A DNA stretch of 64,000 nt from Azospirillum melinis. Lineage in GTDB: Bacteria; Pseudomonadota; Alphaproteobacteria; Azospirillales; Azospirillaceae. The stretch is from assembly GCF_013340935.1 (NCBI RefSeq), contig NZ_WHOS01000002.1, positions 281,133-345,132 of the forward strand, written 5' to 3'. Below the pieces are notes generated by a model. The model was not told the DNA's origin. It made no database searches and saw nothing but the letters and a program-made list of their open reading frames with translations. The position numbers and the translations under genes are program-made. Of the stretch, positions 17,401-25,136 are shown one piece after another. Position 1 is the first letter of the stretch, and each line of letters begins with the position of its first letter.

Positions 17401-17641
17401 GATGACCTCCATTGCCTTCATCATGGGCGTGGTGCCGCTGGTCACCTCCAGCGGGGCCGGTTCGGAGATGCGGCACGCCATGGGCGTGGCGGTGTTCGCC
17501 GGCATGATCGGCGTGACGCTGTTCGGTCTGGTGCTGACCCCGGTGTTCTACGTGCTGCTGCGCAAGCTGGCCGGAGTGGAGCGCCGGGTGGAAGCGCCGG
17601 CGGAAGGCGGGGTGCAGCCGGCGGAGTGGAAGATGGGCTGA
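14453..17641 (+). CDS. RND multidrug efflux pump, inner-membrane permease (AcrB/MexB type)
   Basis: 1062 residues, the normal size of HAE1-family pumps. It starts MNISKFFIDRPIFAGVLSVA with GGGAG 7 bases before the ATG; an upstream in-frame start is rejected. The proton-relay pair in TM4 is Asp410-Asp411 (GIVVDDAIVVVENVER), equivalent to AcrB D407/D408. Duplicated six-TM blocks flank two large periplasmic porter loops, and the late TM segment has VGLSAKNAILIVEFA. It works with the upstream adaptor as an H+ antiporter exporting hydrophobic compounds. The substrate is unknown and no dedicated TetR-type regulator is adjacent. Confidence 0.94.
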   Translation: MNISKFFIDRPIFAGVLSVALFLAGAIAVFRLPISEYPEVVPPSVVVRAQFPGANPKVIAETVASPLEEQINGVEGMLYMQSQANSDGNLALTVTFKLGTDPDKAQQLVQNRVAQAMPRLPSDVQRLGVATVKSSPTLTMVVHLLSPNDRYDMTYLRNYAVLNVKDRLTRIAGVGEVQVWGAGDYAMRVWLDPGKVAQRGMTATDVVNAIREQNVQVAAGVIGASPSLPDVPMQLSINARGRLKTADEFGDIVLKTGEDGGVTRLRDVARVELAAAQYGLRSLLDNKPAVAMAITQTPDANALAISDEVRKVMAELKGDMPEGVDYSIVYDPTQFVRSSIEAVIHTLLEAVALVVLVVIVFLQTWRASIIPLLAVPISIVGTFSLLLAFGFSINALSLFGMVLAIGIVVDDAIVVVENVERNIASGLSARDATIRAMQEVSGPIIAIALTLVAVFVPLAAMTGLTGEFYKQFAMTIAISTVISAFNSLTLSPALAAVLLRGHDQPQDWLTRAMNKVFGGFFRLFNRVFHRASEGYGRGVGGVVRRKGVMLAVYALLIGATVLLGRSVPSGFVPMQDKEYLISFAQLPNGASLDRTEAVIREMTDIALKRPGVQSAVAFPGLSVNGFTNSSSAGIVFVTLKPFAERHDPSLSAGAIAMDLQQRYAGLKEAFVAIFPPPPVMGLGQLGGFKMQLEDRGNLGYEALSDAVNAFVKRAAQTPELGPTFSAYQINVPQLDVDLDRVKAKQLGVNVADVFDTMQIYLGSLYVNDFNAFGRVYQVRVQADAPFRDTADDIGVLKTRNAAGTMVPLSSLVTVQPGYGPEMVVRYNGFTAADVNGGPAPGFSSGQAEAAAERIAAEVLPRGVKLEWTDLTYQKILVGNAGLWVFPISVLLVFLVLAAQYESLTLPLAILLIVPMSVLSALFGVWLTGGDNNIFTQIGFMVLVGLSAKNAILIVEFARELEHEGRGVVQAAIEASRLRLRPILMTSIAFIMGVVPLVTSSGAGSEMRHAMGVAVFAGMIGVTLFGLVLTPVFYVLLRKLAGVERRVEAPAEGGVQPAEWKMG

Positions 17642-17647
17642 TACCTC

Positions 17648-17700
17648 CCTCTCCCCCGCTCACGCGCAAGCGGTTCGCGCGTGAGCGGGAGGCAGAGGGC
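17648..17700. repeat. Long hairpin after the RND pump gene
   Basis: Arms CCGCTCACGCGC and GCGCGTGAGCGG are perfectly complementary around a short loop, and the flanks CCCTCTCCC and GAGGCAGAGGG extend the stem with one interruption. No U tract follows directly, although a run of eight T lies at 17769-17776. It probably ends the efflux transcript or is a member of a dispersed palindromic family; similar CCCTCTCC hairpins occur at 28279 and 34297. Confidence 0.55.
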
Positions 17701-17805
17701 CTGGGGTGAAGAGCCGCGGTGAAGGGCGTGCGCGGGGCGGGGTCCTGGAAACCCTCGCCCCCGCCGCCTTTTTTTTACGGACGGAGGTGAATGAGCCCCC
17801 GGCCC

Positions 17806-17903
17806 TAGAGTCTGTCTGGTGCTTATTGAAGCACCAGACAGACTCTAAGCTTTTGGTTTTCCGTGTGATTCACGTTTCAAGCGATACCGCTTGAAACGAT
17901 CAC
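17806..17903. repeat. Twin palindromic element (two near-perfect hairpins)
   Basis: First palindrome 17806-17847: an 18-base arm starting AGAGTCTGTCTGG, a 4-base ATTG loop, and a perfect complementary arm, plus one flanking T-A pair. Second palindrome 17865-17903: arms CGTTTCAAGCG and CGCTTGAAACG around ATAC, with outer GTGAT/ATCAC pairs. Both are followed by a similar ACTCTAAG sequence. The pair lies between two converging genes, so it can act as a terminator, but its length and regularity suggest a REP- or MITE-like dispersed repeat. Confidence 0.6.
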
Positions 17904-17906
17904 ACT

Positions 17907-18818
17907 CTAAGGGGTTTGCGGCGTTGCGATCTCCTCGCAGAATGCGAGGAAGGCCTCGACCTTGGCGGGCGACAACCTCCGGGACGGCCGGACGGCATAG
18001 AGAGGGAAAGTCTCGTCCGGCCAATTCGGGAAAAGTTCGACCAGTGCCCCGGCGGCCAGATGACCTCCGACCGCAAAGGCGAGGACCTGGGCTATCCCCA
18101 AACCCGCCAGACACGCCTCCACCATCATATCCGCGTCCGTGAAGGTGAACCGGCCGCCCGCCTTCACCATGACCGTCTCGTGCGAACGCCGGAACTCCCA
18201 TTCGAAAGGCCTGCCGCGCTGCGGATCCATGAACTGGATGCATTCGTGGCCCGTGAGGTCCATCGGTGTTTCGGGACGGCCCATCGCCGCCAGATAGGCC
18301 GGAGAGGCGACTGTCAGCACCCGCGTTTCCAGCAGCAGCCGTGACGACAGGGTGGAATCGGGCTGGGGGCCGAACCGGATCGCCACATCCACGCCCTCGG
18401 CGACCAGATCGCCCGCGTCCGGCTGCTGGACGAGGATAAGCCGAAGCGCCGGATGGCGCGCCGCGAATTCCGGCAGGCGGGGCGCCAGCACGTTGCGCGC
18501 AAAGATCGGGTTCACGCTTGCCCGGAGCAAGCCCTGGGCCTGCCCCACCGCCCCCGCCGCGAGACTTGCCGCCTCTTCGATCCCGGACAGATGGGGGGCG
18601 GCAAGCTCGTAAAGCCGCGCTCCCTCGTTGGTGAGCCTCAACGACCGCGTGCTCCGATCGAGAAGCCGCACGCCGATGCGCTCTTCGAGCCGCGAGACCG
18701 ACCGGCTGACCCCCGATGCCGTGAGACCCAGGATCGCGCCGGCGCGGGTGAAGCTCCCGCTCTCCACGACACTGGCCAGCACGCTGACGCCGGCGAGCAA
18801 CCGGCTGTCGAAAGCCAT
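17907..18818 (-). CDS. LysR-family transcriptional regulator
   Basis: 303 residues, starting MAFDSRLLAGVSVLASVVES. The HTH covers about residues 20-60 (GSFTRAGAILGLTASGVSRSVSRLEERIGVRLLDRSTRS) and the effector domain follows from about residue 90. The much longer upstream frame is antisense to the next gene and lacks a protein pattern; AGGGA precedes the chosen ATG. The gene is divergent from the NmrA-type oxidoreductase at 18937, 118 bases away. LysR regulators usually control the divergent gene, so it probably responds to the oxidoreductase substrate or an electrophile. Confidence 0.88.
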   Translation of the reverse strand: MAFDSRLLAGVSVLASVVESGSFTRAGAILGLTASGVSRSVSRLEERIGVRLLDRSTRSLRLTNEGARLYELAAPHLSGIEEAASLAAGAVGQAQGLLRASVNPIFARNVLAPRLPEFAARHPALRLILVQQPDAGDLVAEGVDVAIRFGPQPDSTLSSRLLLETRVLTVASPAYLAAMGRPETPMDLTGHECIQFMDPQRGRPFEWEFRRSHETVMVKAGGRFTFTDADMMVEACLAGLGIAQVLAFAVGGHLAAGALVELFPNWPDETFPLYAVRPSRRLSPAKVEAFLAFCEEIATPQTP

Positions 18819-18936
18819 TTCGCATTCCCTATCTTTATTCAAGTCTGGTTTGCCCCTCCGCACTCTAATGCAAAGGTGCCGGAGTGGATAGCTTGCGGCC
18901 ATCGGAATCGAAACGCCGGAATGGCGCACGGAGGCC

Positions 18937-19803
18937 ATGATGTTCGCGATCACGGGAATTACCGGAAAAGTTGGCGCAATCGCGGCCAGCACGCTGCTCG
19001 ACGCCGGCCGGCAGGTCCGCGCTGTCGTGCGGAGCGAGGAAAAGGGGGCTCCCTGGCGGGCCCGGGGCTGTGAGGTCGCGGTCGTTGCGGAAGCGGACGA
19101 TTCCGCGGCTCTCGCGCGCGCCTTCGCCGGTACGGACGGGGTCTTCCTGATGAACCCGCCCAATTACGATTCCGCACCGACCTTCCCCGACACCCGCCGC
19201 AGAGCCGAGGCATCGGCAAAGGCAATCGCCGATGCAAAGCCCGGCCGCGTGGTGCTGCTCTCGACGGTCGGCGCGCAGGCGACGGAGTTCAATCTGCTCA
19301 ACTGGGCGCGGTATTACGAGCCCGCGCTGGCCGCCACGGGCGTTCCGGCCGCCCTGCTCCGCGCAGCCTGGTTCATGGAGAATGCCGCATGGGATGTCGC
19401 CACTGCACGCAAGGGCCGGTTCGACAGCTACCTTCAGCCGCTCGATCATGCGATCCAGATGGTCAGCGTCCGCGACATCGGCCGTACGGCCGCCGATCTG
19501 CTCAGGGAAGATTGGACCGGTGTCCGGACCGTCGAGCTTTCCGGTCCGCGCATGTACAGTGCCAGGGACGAAGCGGCAGGCTTCGCCGCTGCGCTGGGCC
19601 ATTCTGTCGAAGCCGTGGCCGTGCCGCGCGAGAACTGGGACGCAATATTCCGCGCGCAAGGCATGCAGAATCCACAGGGCCGCATCCGCATGCTCGATGG
19701 CTTCAACGAGGGCTGGATCGACTTCGAGCGGCAAGGCGCGGAGCAACGCAGCGGAACCGTCACCTTCGAGACGGTGCTTGGCGAGCTGATCGCCAAGGGC
19801 TGA
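18937..19803 (+). CDS. NmrA/QorB-type NAD(P)-binding protein
   Basis: 288-residue atypical short-chain dehydrogenase. The N-terminal dinucleotide motif ITGITGKVGAIAAS at residues 5-18 has the GxxGxxG pattern, and VFLMNPPNYDS near residue 70 and VVLLSTVGAQATEFNLLNWARYYEPAL are typical of NmrA and QorB/azoreductase-like proteins, which lack the usual Tyr-x-x-x-Lys dyad. GGAGG precedes twin ATG codons (18937 and 18940). It may be a redox sensor or quinone reductase. The divergent LysR gene and the SDR downstream form one small unit with it. Confidence 0.8.
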   Translation: MMFAITGITGKVGAIAASTLLDAGRQVRAVVRSEEKGAPWRARGCEVAVVAEADDSAALARAFAGTDGVFLMNPPNYDSAPTFPDTRRRAEASAKAIADAKPGRVVLLSTVGAQATEFNLLNWARYYEPALAATGVPAALLRAAWFMENAAWDVATARKGRFDSYLQPLDHAIQMVSVRDIGRTAADLLREDWTGVRTVELSGPRMYSARDEAAGFAAALGHSVEAVAVPRENWDAIFRAQGMQNPQGRIRMLDGFNEGWIDFERQGAEQRSGTVTFETVLGELIAKG

Positions 19804-19885
19804 GCATGGTCCGCGCTGTCCCGACAGCCCCAACCCGTTCGTGCGTCGCGCCGCCGCACATCGTCAGCTTGGAACAGGAGCCGAT

Positions 19886-20668
19886 ATGCACCGCATCTTC
19901 ATCACCGGATCCTCCGAGGGGCTTGGCCTGATGGCCGGGCAACTCCTTGTGGAGCAGGGGCACTCCGTCGTTCTCCATGCCCGCAATGCGGCGCGCGCAC
20001 GCGACGCGAAGGCTGCGCTGCCGGCTGCCGAGGCCGTCGTCACCGGGGATGTCGCCACGATTGCGGGCGCCAGATCCGTGGCCGGGCAAGCCAACAGGCT
20101 CGGCCGTTTCGACGCGGTCATCCATAACGTTGCCGTCGGCTACCGCGAGCCGCATCGCATCGAAACCGAAGATGGCCTGCCTCATGTCTTCGCCGTCAAT
20201 GTCATCGCGCCCTACATCCTCACGGCGCTGATCGAGCGTCCTGCGCGGCTGGTCTATCTGAGCTCCGCGCTGCATCACCACGCCCGGGCCCGTTTCGACG
20301 ATCTGCTCTGGGAAACCCGCCGCTGGGACGGCACGGAGGCCTATTCCGAGAGCAAGCTCTATAACGCAATGTTCGCCTTCGCCGTCGCCCGCCATTGGCC
20401 CGGCGTTCTCTCGAACGCGCTTGAGCCCGGTTGGGTGCAGACGCGGATGGGCGGCCCAACCGCCACCGACGACATGAGGCAGGCCCACCTTACCCAGGCC
20501 TGGCTTGCCGCAGGCGAGGCCGCCGGTCGGGTGTCGGGCGAATATTTCTATCATATGGAGCGCCGGAGCCCCAATCCGGACACCCGCGATCCCGCGCTTC
20601 AGGACTTGCTTCTGAGCCGCTGCGCGGACATCACCGGCATCCCCTTTCCATCCGCGACCGGCCGGTGA
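19886..20668 (+). CDS. Short-chain dehydrogenase/reductase
   Basis: 260 residues. The cofactor motif TGSSEGLG is at residues 7-14, the later NVAV stands at the usual NAG position, and the catalytic dyad is in AYSESKLYN (Tyr and Lys near residues 152 and 156) after LVYLSSALHHHAR with the Ser. AGGAG lies 5 bases before the ATG, so the upstream ORF start is rejected. Probably cotranscribed with the NmrA-type gene 82 bases upstream. The substrate is unknown; sequence style is close to light-dependent-protochlorophyllide-reductase-like SDRs, which act on many carbonyls. Confidence 0.85.
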   Translation: MHRIFITGSSEGLGLMAGQLLVEQGHSVVLHARNAARARDAKAALPAAEAVVTGDVATIAGARSVAGQANRLGRFDAVIHNVAVGYREPHRIETEDGLPHVFAVNVIAPYILTALIERPARLVYLSSALHHHARARFDDLLWETRRWDGTEAYSESKLYNAMFAFAVARHWPGVLSNALEPGWVQTRMGGPTATDDMRQAHLTQAWLAAGEAAGRVSGEYFYHMERRSPNPDTRDPALQDLLLSRCADITGIPFPSATGR

Positions 20669-20713
20669 CCCTCCCCCCTGGACGAGAGGGGATTTCGCCT
20701 TTCATGCCATCGC

Positions 20714-20743
20714 GCGTAAAGCCTGACAGATCAGGCTTTACGC
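20714..20743. terminator. Perfect 13-bp hairpin between converging genes
   Basis: Arms GCGTAAAGCCTGA and TCAGGCTTTACGC are exact complements around a CAGA loop. There is no U tract. It lies between the SDR gene and the end of the LacI-type gene, so it may separate the converging transcripts. The arm sequence TAAAGCCTGA also resembles an operator-like or dispersed palindrome. The rest of the 190-base gap shows nothing else clear. Confidence 0.5.
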
Positions 20744-20861
20744 TTGCTCTCAATCGGCGGGCGCGGGCCATCCGGCCGTTTGCCTGCGCAGGCATGGGCC
20801 TGCGGGGCCGCAGTCGCGGCCCTTACGGCAGAGCATAAGTCAGGACTTACGCTCGACGGTA

Positions 20862-21950
20862 TCATTCGTCCGGCAGCATGTTTTTCGGCAGGTTTTCTCG
20901 GAAGATCACTTCGGCCCGCGGGCTTTCCACCGCCTGCATCGCCGGGCGGCCGGCGCGCAGGTTGGTGAAGATGCCGACGCAGGCCGACAGGGTGTTGCGC
21001 GGATCCTGGGTGATCACCGCATCAAGCGCACCGTCGATCAGCAGGCCTCTGGTCTCGGTGGTCAGGCCATGGCCGATGAAGACCATCTCGCGCTCCCGCC
21101 GCGTCTCCTTCAGCGCGCGGGCCACGCCCTCCGCCCCGCCGCCGATGTTGTAGACCCCGGCAAGGTCGGGATGCAGGCCCAGCAGCATGCGGGTCTGGCG
21201 GTAGCTCTTTCCCTCGTCGTCATGGCCTTCGCGCAGGCCCACCACCTCGATGTCGGGGGCGATCTCCTTCAGGACATGGAGGAAGCCCATCTCGCGGTCC
21301 TCGTGCGCGCGGTAGCTGAGGCTGCCGGCGATCATCGCCACCTTGGCCGGGCGGTGTTTCAAAAAGCGCGCGATCAGATAGCCGGCGGTGCGGCCGGCCG
21401 CGCGGTTGTCCAGCCCGACATAGCCGGCACGCCGGCAGTTCAGGATGTCGGAGATCAGCGTCACGCTCGGCACATTGCGGTCGGCCAGCGCGTCCACCGC
21501 CTCGCGCACCGCCGGATGCTCCAGCGCCATGAAGGCGACGCCGTCGGCGCGGCGGCCATGCTGGAACAGGCTGCGCGCCAGCAGGTCCGGATTGAAGCTC
21601 TTGATGAACTCCACCTGTGCCTTGACCCCGTGCGGGGCGAGCATGGAATCCGCGCGGCGGATCATCTCGCCCAGCCCGGTCAGGAAGCGGTTGTTGCCGG
21701 CGGGCAGCAGGAAGGACAGCCGCATCGGCTTCTGACCCGCCGCGGCATAGAGGTCGCCGTCGGGCAGATAGTCCAGCGCCGCCGCCGCCTTCAGCACCCG
21801 CTGCACGGTGGCGGCGCGCACCCCCGGCCGGTTGTTCAGCACGCGGTCCACCGTGGCGGTGGAGACCCCCGCCGCCTGGGCGATGTCGACCACCCGCGGC
21901 AGGCCGCGGGGTCCGGCGGCAATTTCCGGATCGTCCTTCAATGAAACCAT
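20862..21950 (-). CDS. LacI-family transcriptional regulator
   Basis: 362 residues. The N-terminal LacI HTH is VVDIAQAAGVSTATVDRVLNNRPGVRAATVQRVLKAAAAL (about residues 20-60), with the hinge helix next and then a type 1 periplasmic-binding-like domain (LSFLLPAGNNRFLTGL onward). The start ATG at 21950 is preferred over an in-frame TTG one codon upstream. The gene is divergent from the TRAP operon across 142 bases. It most likely represses that operon and is released by the acid sugar or an intermediate; two direct ACCATCAA repeats lie just outside its start codon and could be part of an operator. Confidence 0.9.
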   Translation of the reverse strand: MVSLKDDPEIAAGPRGLPRVVDIAQAAGVSTATVDRVLNNRPGVRAATVQRVLKAAAALDYLPDGDLYAAAGQKPMRLSFLLPAGNNRFLTGLGEMIRRADSMLAPHGVKAQVEFIKSFNPDLLARSLFQHGRRADGVAFMALEHPAVREAVDALADRNVPSVTLISDILNCRRAGYVGLDNRAAGRTAGYLIARFLKHRPAKVAMIAGSLSYRAHEDREMGFLHVLKEIAPDIEVVGLREGHDDEGKSYRQTRMLLGLHPDLAGVYNIGGGAEGVARALKETRREREMVFIGHGLTTETRGLLIDGALDAVITQDPRNTLSACVGIFTNLRAGRPAMQAVESPRAEVIFRENLPKNMLPDE

Positions 21951-21972
21951 CAAAAACCATCAATTTCGGTGT

Positions 21973-22001
21973 TTGACACTTGTCGGCGCTGGACATACCG
22001 T
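21973..22001 (+). promoter_or_regulatory. Candidate promoter of the TRAP-RLP operon
   Basis: A consensus -35 TTGACA at 21973-21978 is followed after 17 bases by TACCGT as a weak -10. It lies 92 bases before the TRAP binding-protein gene and next to direct ACCATCAA repeats at the LacI-gene side, giving a layout suited to LacI control of both directions. Downstream, CATCAATTGACAT forms a small TCAATTGA palindrome. Confidence 0.45.
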
Positions 22002-22092
22002 CCATCCAACAATCATCAATTGACATCAGATCACATCAGAAACGCAAGGCCGGAAACAGCAACGTCGGCCGGTAATCCATGGGAGGTTTGAA

Positions 22093-23133
22093 ATGACCAG
22101 TCTGAGCCGCCGCACGATGCTGAAGGCCATCGCCGCCACCCCCGCCGCCATTCCGGCGATTGGTGCCGCCGGTGCCGTGATCGGCATGCCGCACATCGCG
22201 CGCGCCGCCGAGTTCGAGCTGAAGTATGGCAACAACCTGCCGCTGAGCCATCCGCTGAACGTCCGCGCCCAGCAGGCGGCGGAGCGCATCGCCAAGGAAT
22301 CGAACGGCAAGGTCGAGATCAAGATCTTCCCGAACAACCAGCTCGGCGGCGACACCGACATGCTGTCCCAGGTGCGCAGCGGCGGCCTGACCTTCTTCAC
22401 GCCGTCGGCGCTGGTGATCGCCACGCTGGTCCCGGTCGCCGCGATCAACGCGGTCGGCTTCGCCTTCTCCGACTACGATCAGGTCTGGAAGGCGATGGAC
22501 GGCAAGCTGGGCGCCCATGTCCGCAACGCCATTTCCAAGGTCGGGCTCTATGCGTTCGACAAGATGTGGGACAACGGCTTCCGCCAGATGACCAGCGGCG
22601 ACAAGGCGATCACTTCCGCCGCCGACATGAACGGGCTGAAGATCCGCGTTCCGGTCAGCCCGCTCAGCATCGCCATGTTCAAGGGGCTGGGCGCCGCCCC
22701 GGCCAGCCTGCAGTTCAGCGAGGTCTATTCGTCGCTGCAGACCCGGATCGTCGACGCGCAGGAGAACCCGCTGCCGATCATCCAGGTCGCCAAGCTGTAC
22801 GAGGTGCAGAAGTTCTGCTCGCTGTCGAACCACATCTGGGACGGCTTCTGGTTCATCGCCAACGGCCGCGCCTGGAAGGGCCTGCCGGCGGACATGCAGA
22901 CCATCGTCGCCAACGCCATCAACGATGCCGGCGTGGCCCAGCGCGGCGACATCAAGGCGCTGAACCAGTCGGTGAAGGCCGACCTGGAATCGAAGGGGCT
23001 GACCTTCAACCAGCCCTCGCCCGACAGCTTCCGCGCCAAGCTGCGCGACGCCGGCTTCTACGGCGAGTGGAAGGGCCGCTTCGGCGACGAGGCCTGGGGC
23101 CTGCTGGAAGAGGCGGTCGGCAAGCTTGCCTGA
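22093..23133 (+). CDS. TRAP transporter solute-binding protein (DctP family), Tat-exported
   Basis: 346 residues. A twin-arginine signal SRRTMLKAIAATPAAIPAIG begins at residue 4, so the protein is exported folded. The mature part has the DctP features LKYGNNLPLSHPLNVRAQQAAERIAKESNGK, FPNNQLGGDTDMLSQVRSG, and the conserved Arg in MNGLKIRVP that binds the ligand carboxylate in this family. GGGAGG lies 6 bases before the ATG. It delivers an organic acid, here probably an acid sugar, to the fused DctQM permease encoded next. Confidence 0.92.
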   Translation: MTSLSRRTMLKAIAATPAAIPAIGAAGAVIGMPHIARAAEFELKYGNNLPLSHPLNVRAQQAAERIAKESNGKVEIKIFPNNQLGGDTDMLSQVRSGGLTFFTPSALVIATLVPVAAINAVGFAFSDYDQVWKAMDGKLGAHVRNAISKVGLYAFDKMWDNGFRQMTSGDKAITSAADMNGLKIRVPVSPLSIAMFKGLGAAPASLQFSEVYSSLQTRIVDAQENPLPIIQVAKLYEVQKFCSLSNHIWDGFWFIANGRAWKGLPADMQTIVANAINDAGVAQRGDIKALNQSVKADLESKGLTFNQPSPDSFRAKLRDAGFYGEWKGRFGDEAWGLLEEAVGKLA

Positions 23134-23193
23134 CCGCGGCTGCCGCCCTTTCCGGTCCCCTCCCATGCCAGTCCCATGAAGGAACATCCCGCC

Positions 23194-25092
23194 ATGTCCC
23201 ACATGTCCGAGCCGGTCCACGGCTTTGCCGAGCCTCCCGGCACTCTGGGTGCCGGCGGCGGCGCCCCGCTGCTGCGCAGGATCGACCACGGCCTGTCCGT
23301 CGGGGTCGAGGTCGTGGCGGGCCTTCTGGTTCTGGTCGAGATCGTCGTCCTGCTGGCCGGCGTCACCGCCCGCTATCTGTTCCACACCCCGCTGGTGTGG
23401 TCGGACGAGCTGGCCTCCATCCTGTTCCTGTGGCTGTCGATGCTGGGTGCCGTGGTGGCGCTGCGCCGGGGCGAGCATATGCGGATGACCGGGCTGGTCA
23501 GCCGCGTCGGCCCGCAGGCGCGCAGCCTGCTGGAATGCATCGCCATCACCGCCCCCATCGCCTTCCTGACGCTGGTGCTGTACCACGCCGTCGATTACGC
23601 GATGGAGGAGCAGTTCATCACCACCCCGGCGATGGAGATCTCCAACGCGTGGCGGGCGTCCGCCCTGCCGGTCGGGCTGGGGCTGATGCTGGTGGCGGCG
23701 CTGTTCCGCCTGCTGCGCGTCGCCAAGCCCCTGACGGTGCTGGCGGCGGCGCTGGTGACCGGCGCCATCGTCGCCGGCTTCTGGATCGCCGGGCCGATGC
23801 TGAAGCCGCTGGGACAGCTGAACCTCATCATCTTCTTCGTCGGGCTGGTCGCCGCCAACGTCTTCGCCGGGGTGCCCATCGCCTTCTCCTTCGCGCTCGC
23901 CACCTTCTCCTATCTGGCGCTGACCACCTCGACGCCGCTGCTGGTGATGGTCGGCCGGCTGGACGAGGGCATGAGCCACCTGATCCTGCTGGCGGTGCCG
24001 CTGTTCGTCTTCCTCGGCCTCCTGATCGAGATGACCGGCATGGCCCGCGCCATGATCCAGTTCCTCGCCAGCCTGCTCGGCCATGTGCGCGGCGGCCTGT
24101 CCTATGTGCTGATCGGCGCGATGTATCTGGTGTCGGGCATCTCCGGATCGAAGATCGCCGACATGGCGGCCATCGCCCCGGTGCTGTTCCCGGAGATGAA
24201 GAAGCGCGGCGCCCCTCCGGGCGATCTGGTGGCGCTGTTGTCGGCGACCGGCGCGCAGACCGAGACCATTCCGCCCAGCATCGTGCTGATCACCATCGGC
24301 TCGGTCACCGGCGTGTCCATCGCGGCGCTGTTCACCGGCGGCATGCTGCCGGGCGTGGTGCTGGGCGCCTGCCTGTGCTTCGTGGTGTGGCGGCGCTACC
24401 GCACCGAGGATCTGAGCCACGTCGAGCGCACCGCCGGCCGCGAGATCGCCCGGCTCGCCATGGTGGCGCTGCCCGCCATCCTGCTGCCCTTCGTCATCCG
24501 CGCCGCGGTGGTCGAGGGCATCGCGACGGCGACCGAGGTGTCGACCATCGGCATCGCCTATTCCACCGTGGTCGGGCTGCTGATCTACCGCCAGTTCGAC
24601 TGGCGCCGGCTGAAGCCGATGCTGATCGAGACGGCGTCGCTGACCGGGGCCATCATCTTCATCGTCGGCTGCGCCACCTCGATGGCCTGGGGCCTGACCC
24701 AGTCCGGCTTTTCGTCCGACCTCGCGCGCTTCATGGCCGGCATCCCCGGCGGCGCCTATGGTTTCCTCGCCATCTCCATCGTCGCCTTCATCATCCTGGG
24801 CAGCGTGCTGGAGGGCATCCCCGCCATCGTGCTGTTCGGACCGCTGCTGTTCCCCATCGCCCGTGCGGCCGGGGTGCACGAGGTCCACTATGCGATGGTC
24901 GTCATCTTCGCCATGGGCATCGGCCTGTTCGCCCCGCCCTTCGGCGTCGGTTACTACGGCGCCTGCGCCATCAGCAAGGTCAATCCCGACGACGGCCTGA
25001 AGCACATCTGGGGCTATGTCGGCGCTCTGCTGGTCGGGCTGGTGATCGTCGCCGCCATTCCCTGGATTTCGACCGGGTTCCTGGCGCGCTGA
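23194..25092 (+). CDS. Fused TRAP transporter small and large permease (DctQ-DctM)
   Basis: 632 residues. An N-terminal four-helix DctQ part (about residues 25-190, with LLAGVTARYLFHTPLVWSDELASILFLWLS) is joined to a twelve-helix DctM part (about 205-630, with AVPLFVFLGLLIEMTGMARAMIQFL and the conserved SGSKIADMAAIAPVLFPEM). An ATG at 23176 is in frame, but AAGGA overlaps its second codon and lies 9 bases before the ATG used here. The fusion is common in TRAP systems. With the upstream binding protein it forms a sodium-driven importer of an organic acid in the inner membrane. Confidence 0.92.
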   Translation: MSHMSEPVHGFAEPPGTLGAGGGAPLLRRIDHGLSVGVEVVAGLLVLVEIVVLLAGVTARYLFHTPLVWSDELASILFLWLSMLGAVVALRRGEHMRMTGLVSRVGPQARSLLECIAITAPIAFLTLVLYHAVDYAMEEQFITTPAMEISNAWRASALPVGLGLMLVAALFRLLRVAKPLTVLAAALVTGAIVAGFWIAGPMLKPLGQLNLIIFFVGLVAANVFAGVPIAFSFALATFSYLALTTSTPLLVMVGRLDEGMSHLILLAVPLFVFLGLLIEMTGMARAMIQFLASLLGHVRGGLSYVLIGAMYLVSGISGSKIADMAAIAPVLFPEMKKRGAPPGDLVALLSATGAQTETIPPSIVLITIGSVTGVSIAALFTGGMLPGVVLGACLCFVVWRRYRTEDLSHVERTAGREIARLAMVALPAILLPFVIRAAVVEGIATATEVSTIGIAYSTVVGLLIYRQFDWRRLKPMLIETASLTGAIIFIVGCATSMAWGLTQSGFSSDLARFMAGIPGGAYGFLAISIVAFIILGSVLEGIPAIVLFGPLLFPIARAAGVHEVHYAMVVIFAMGIGLFAPPFGVGYYGACAISKVNPDDGLKHIWGYVGALLVGLVIVAAIPWISTGFLAR

Positions 25093-25136
25093 CGCCGCCC
25101 GTTTTTACTCGATCCCCTCTTATCGGAGTTCCCTCA

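Noticed and set aside
13016..17476. 1486-codon open frame on the minus strand across the RND genes
   Set aside because: It is antisense to the clearly coding adaptor and pump genes, has His/Arg/Gly/Gln-rich composition without a fold pattern, and arises from the GC-rich third positions of the real genes.
17806..17903. CRISPR array
   Set aside because: The two palindromes differ in sequence and there is no repeat-spacer periodicity or cas gene anywhere in the window.
22036..25005. 989-codon minus-strand frame across the TRAP genes
   Set aside because: Low-complexity His/Gln/Asp/Gly composition and no ribosome binding site; the TRAP genes on the plus strand are certain.
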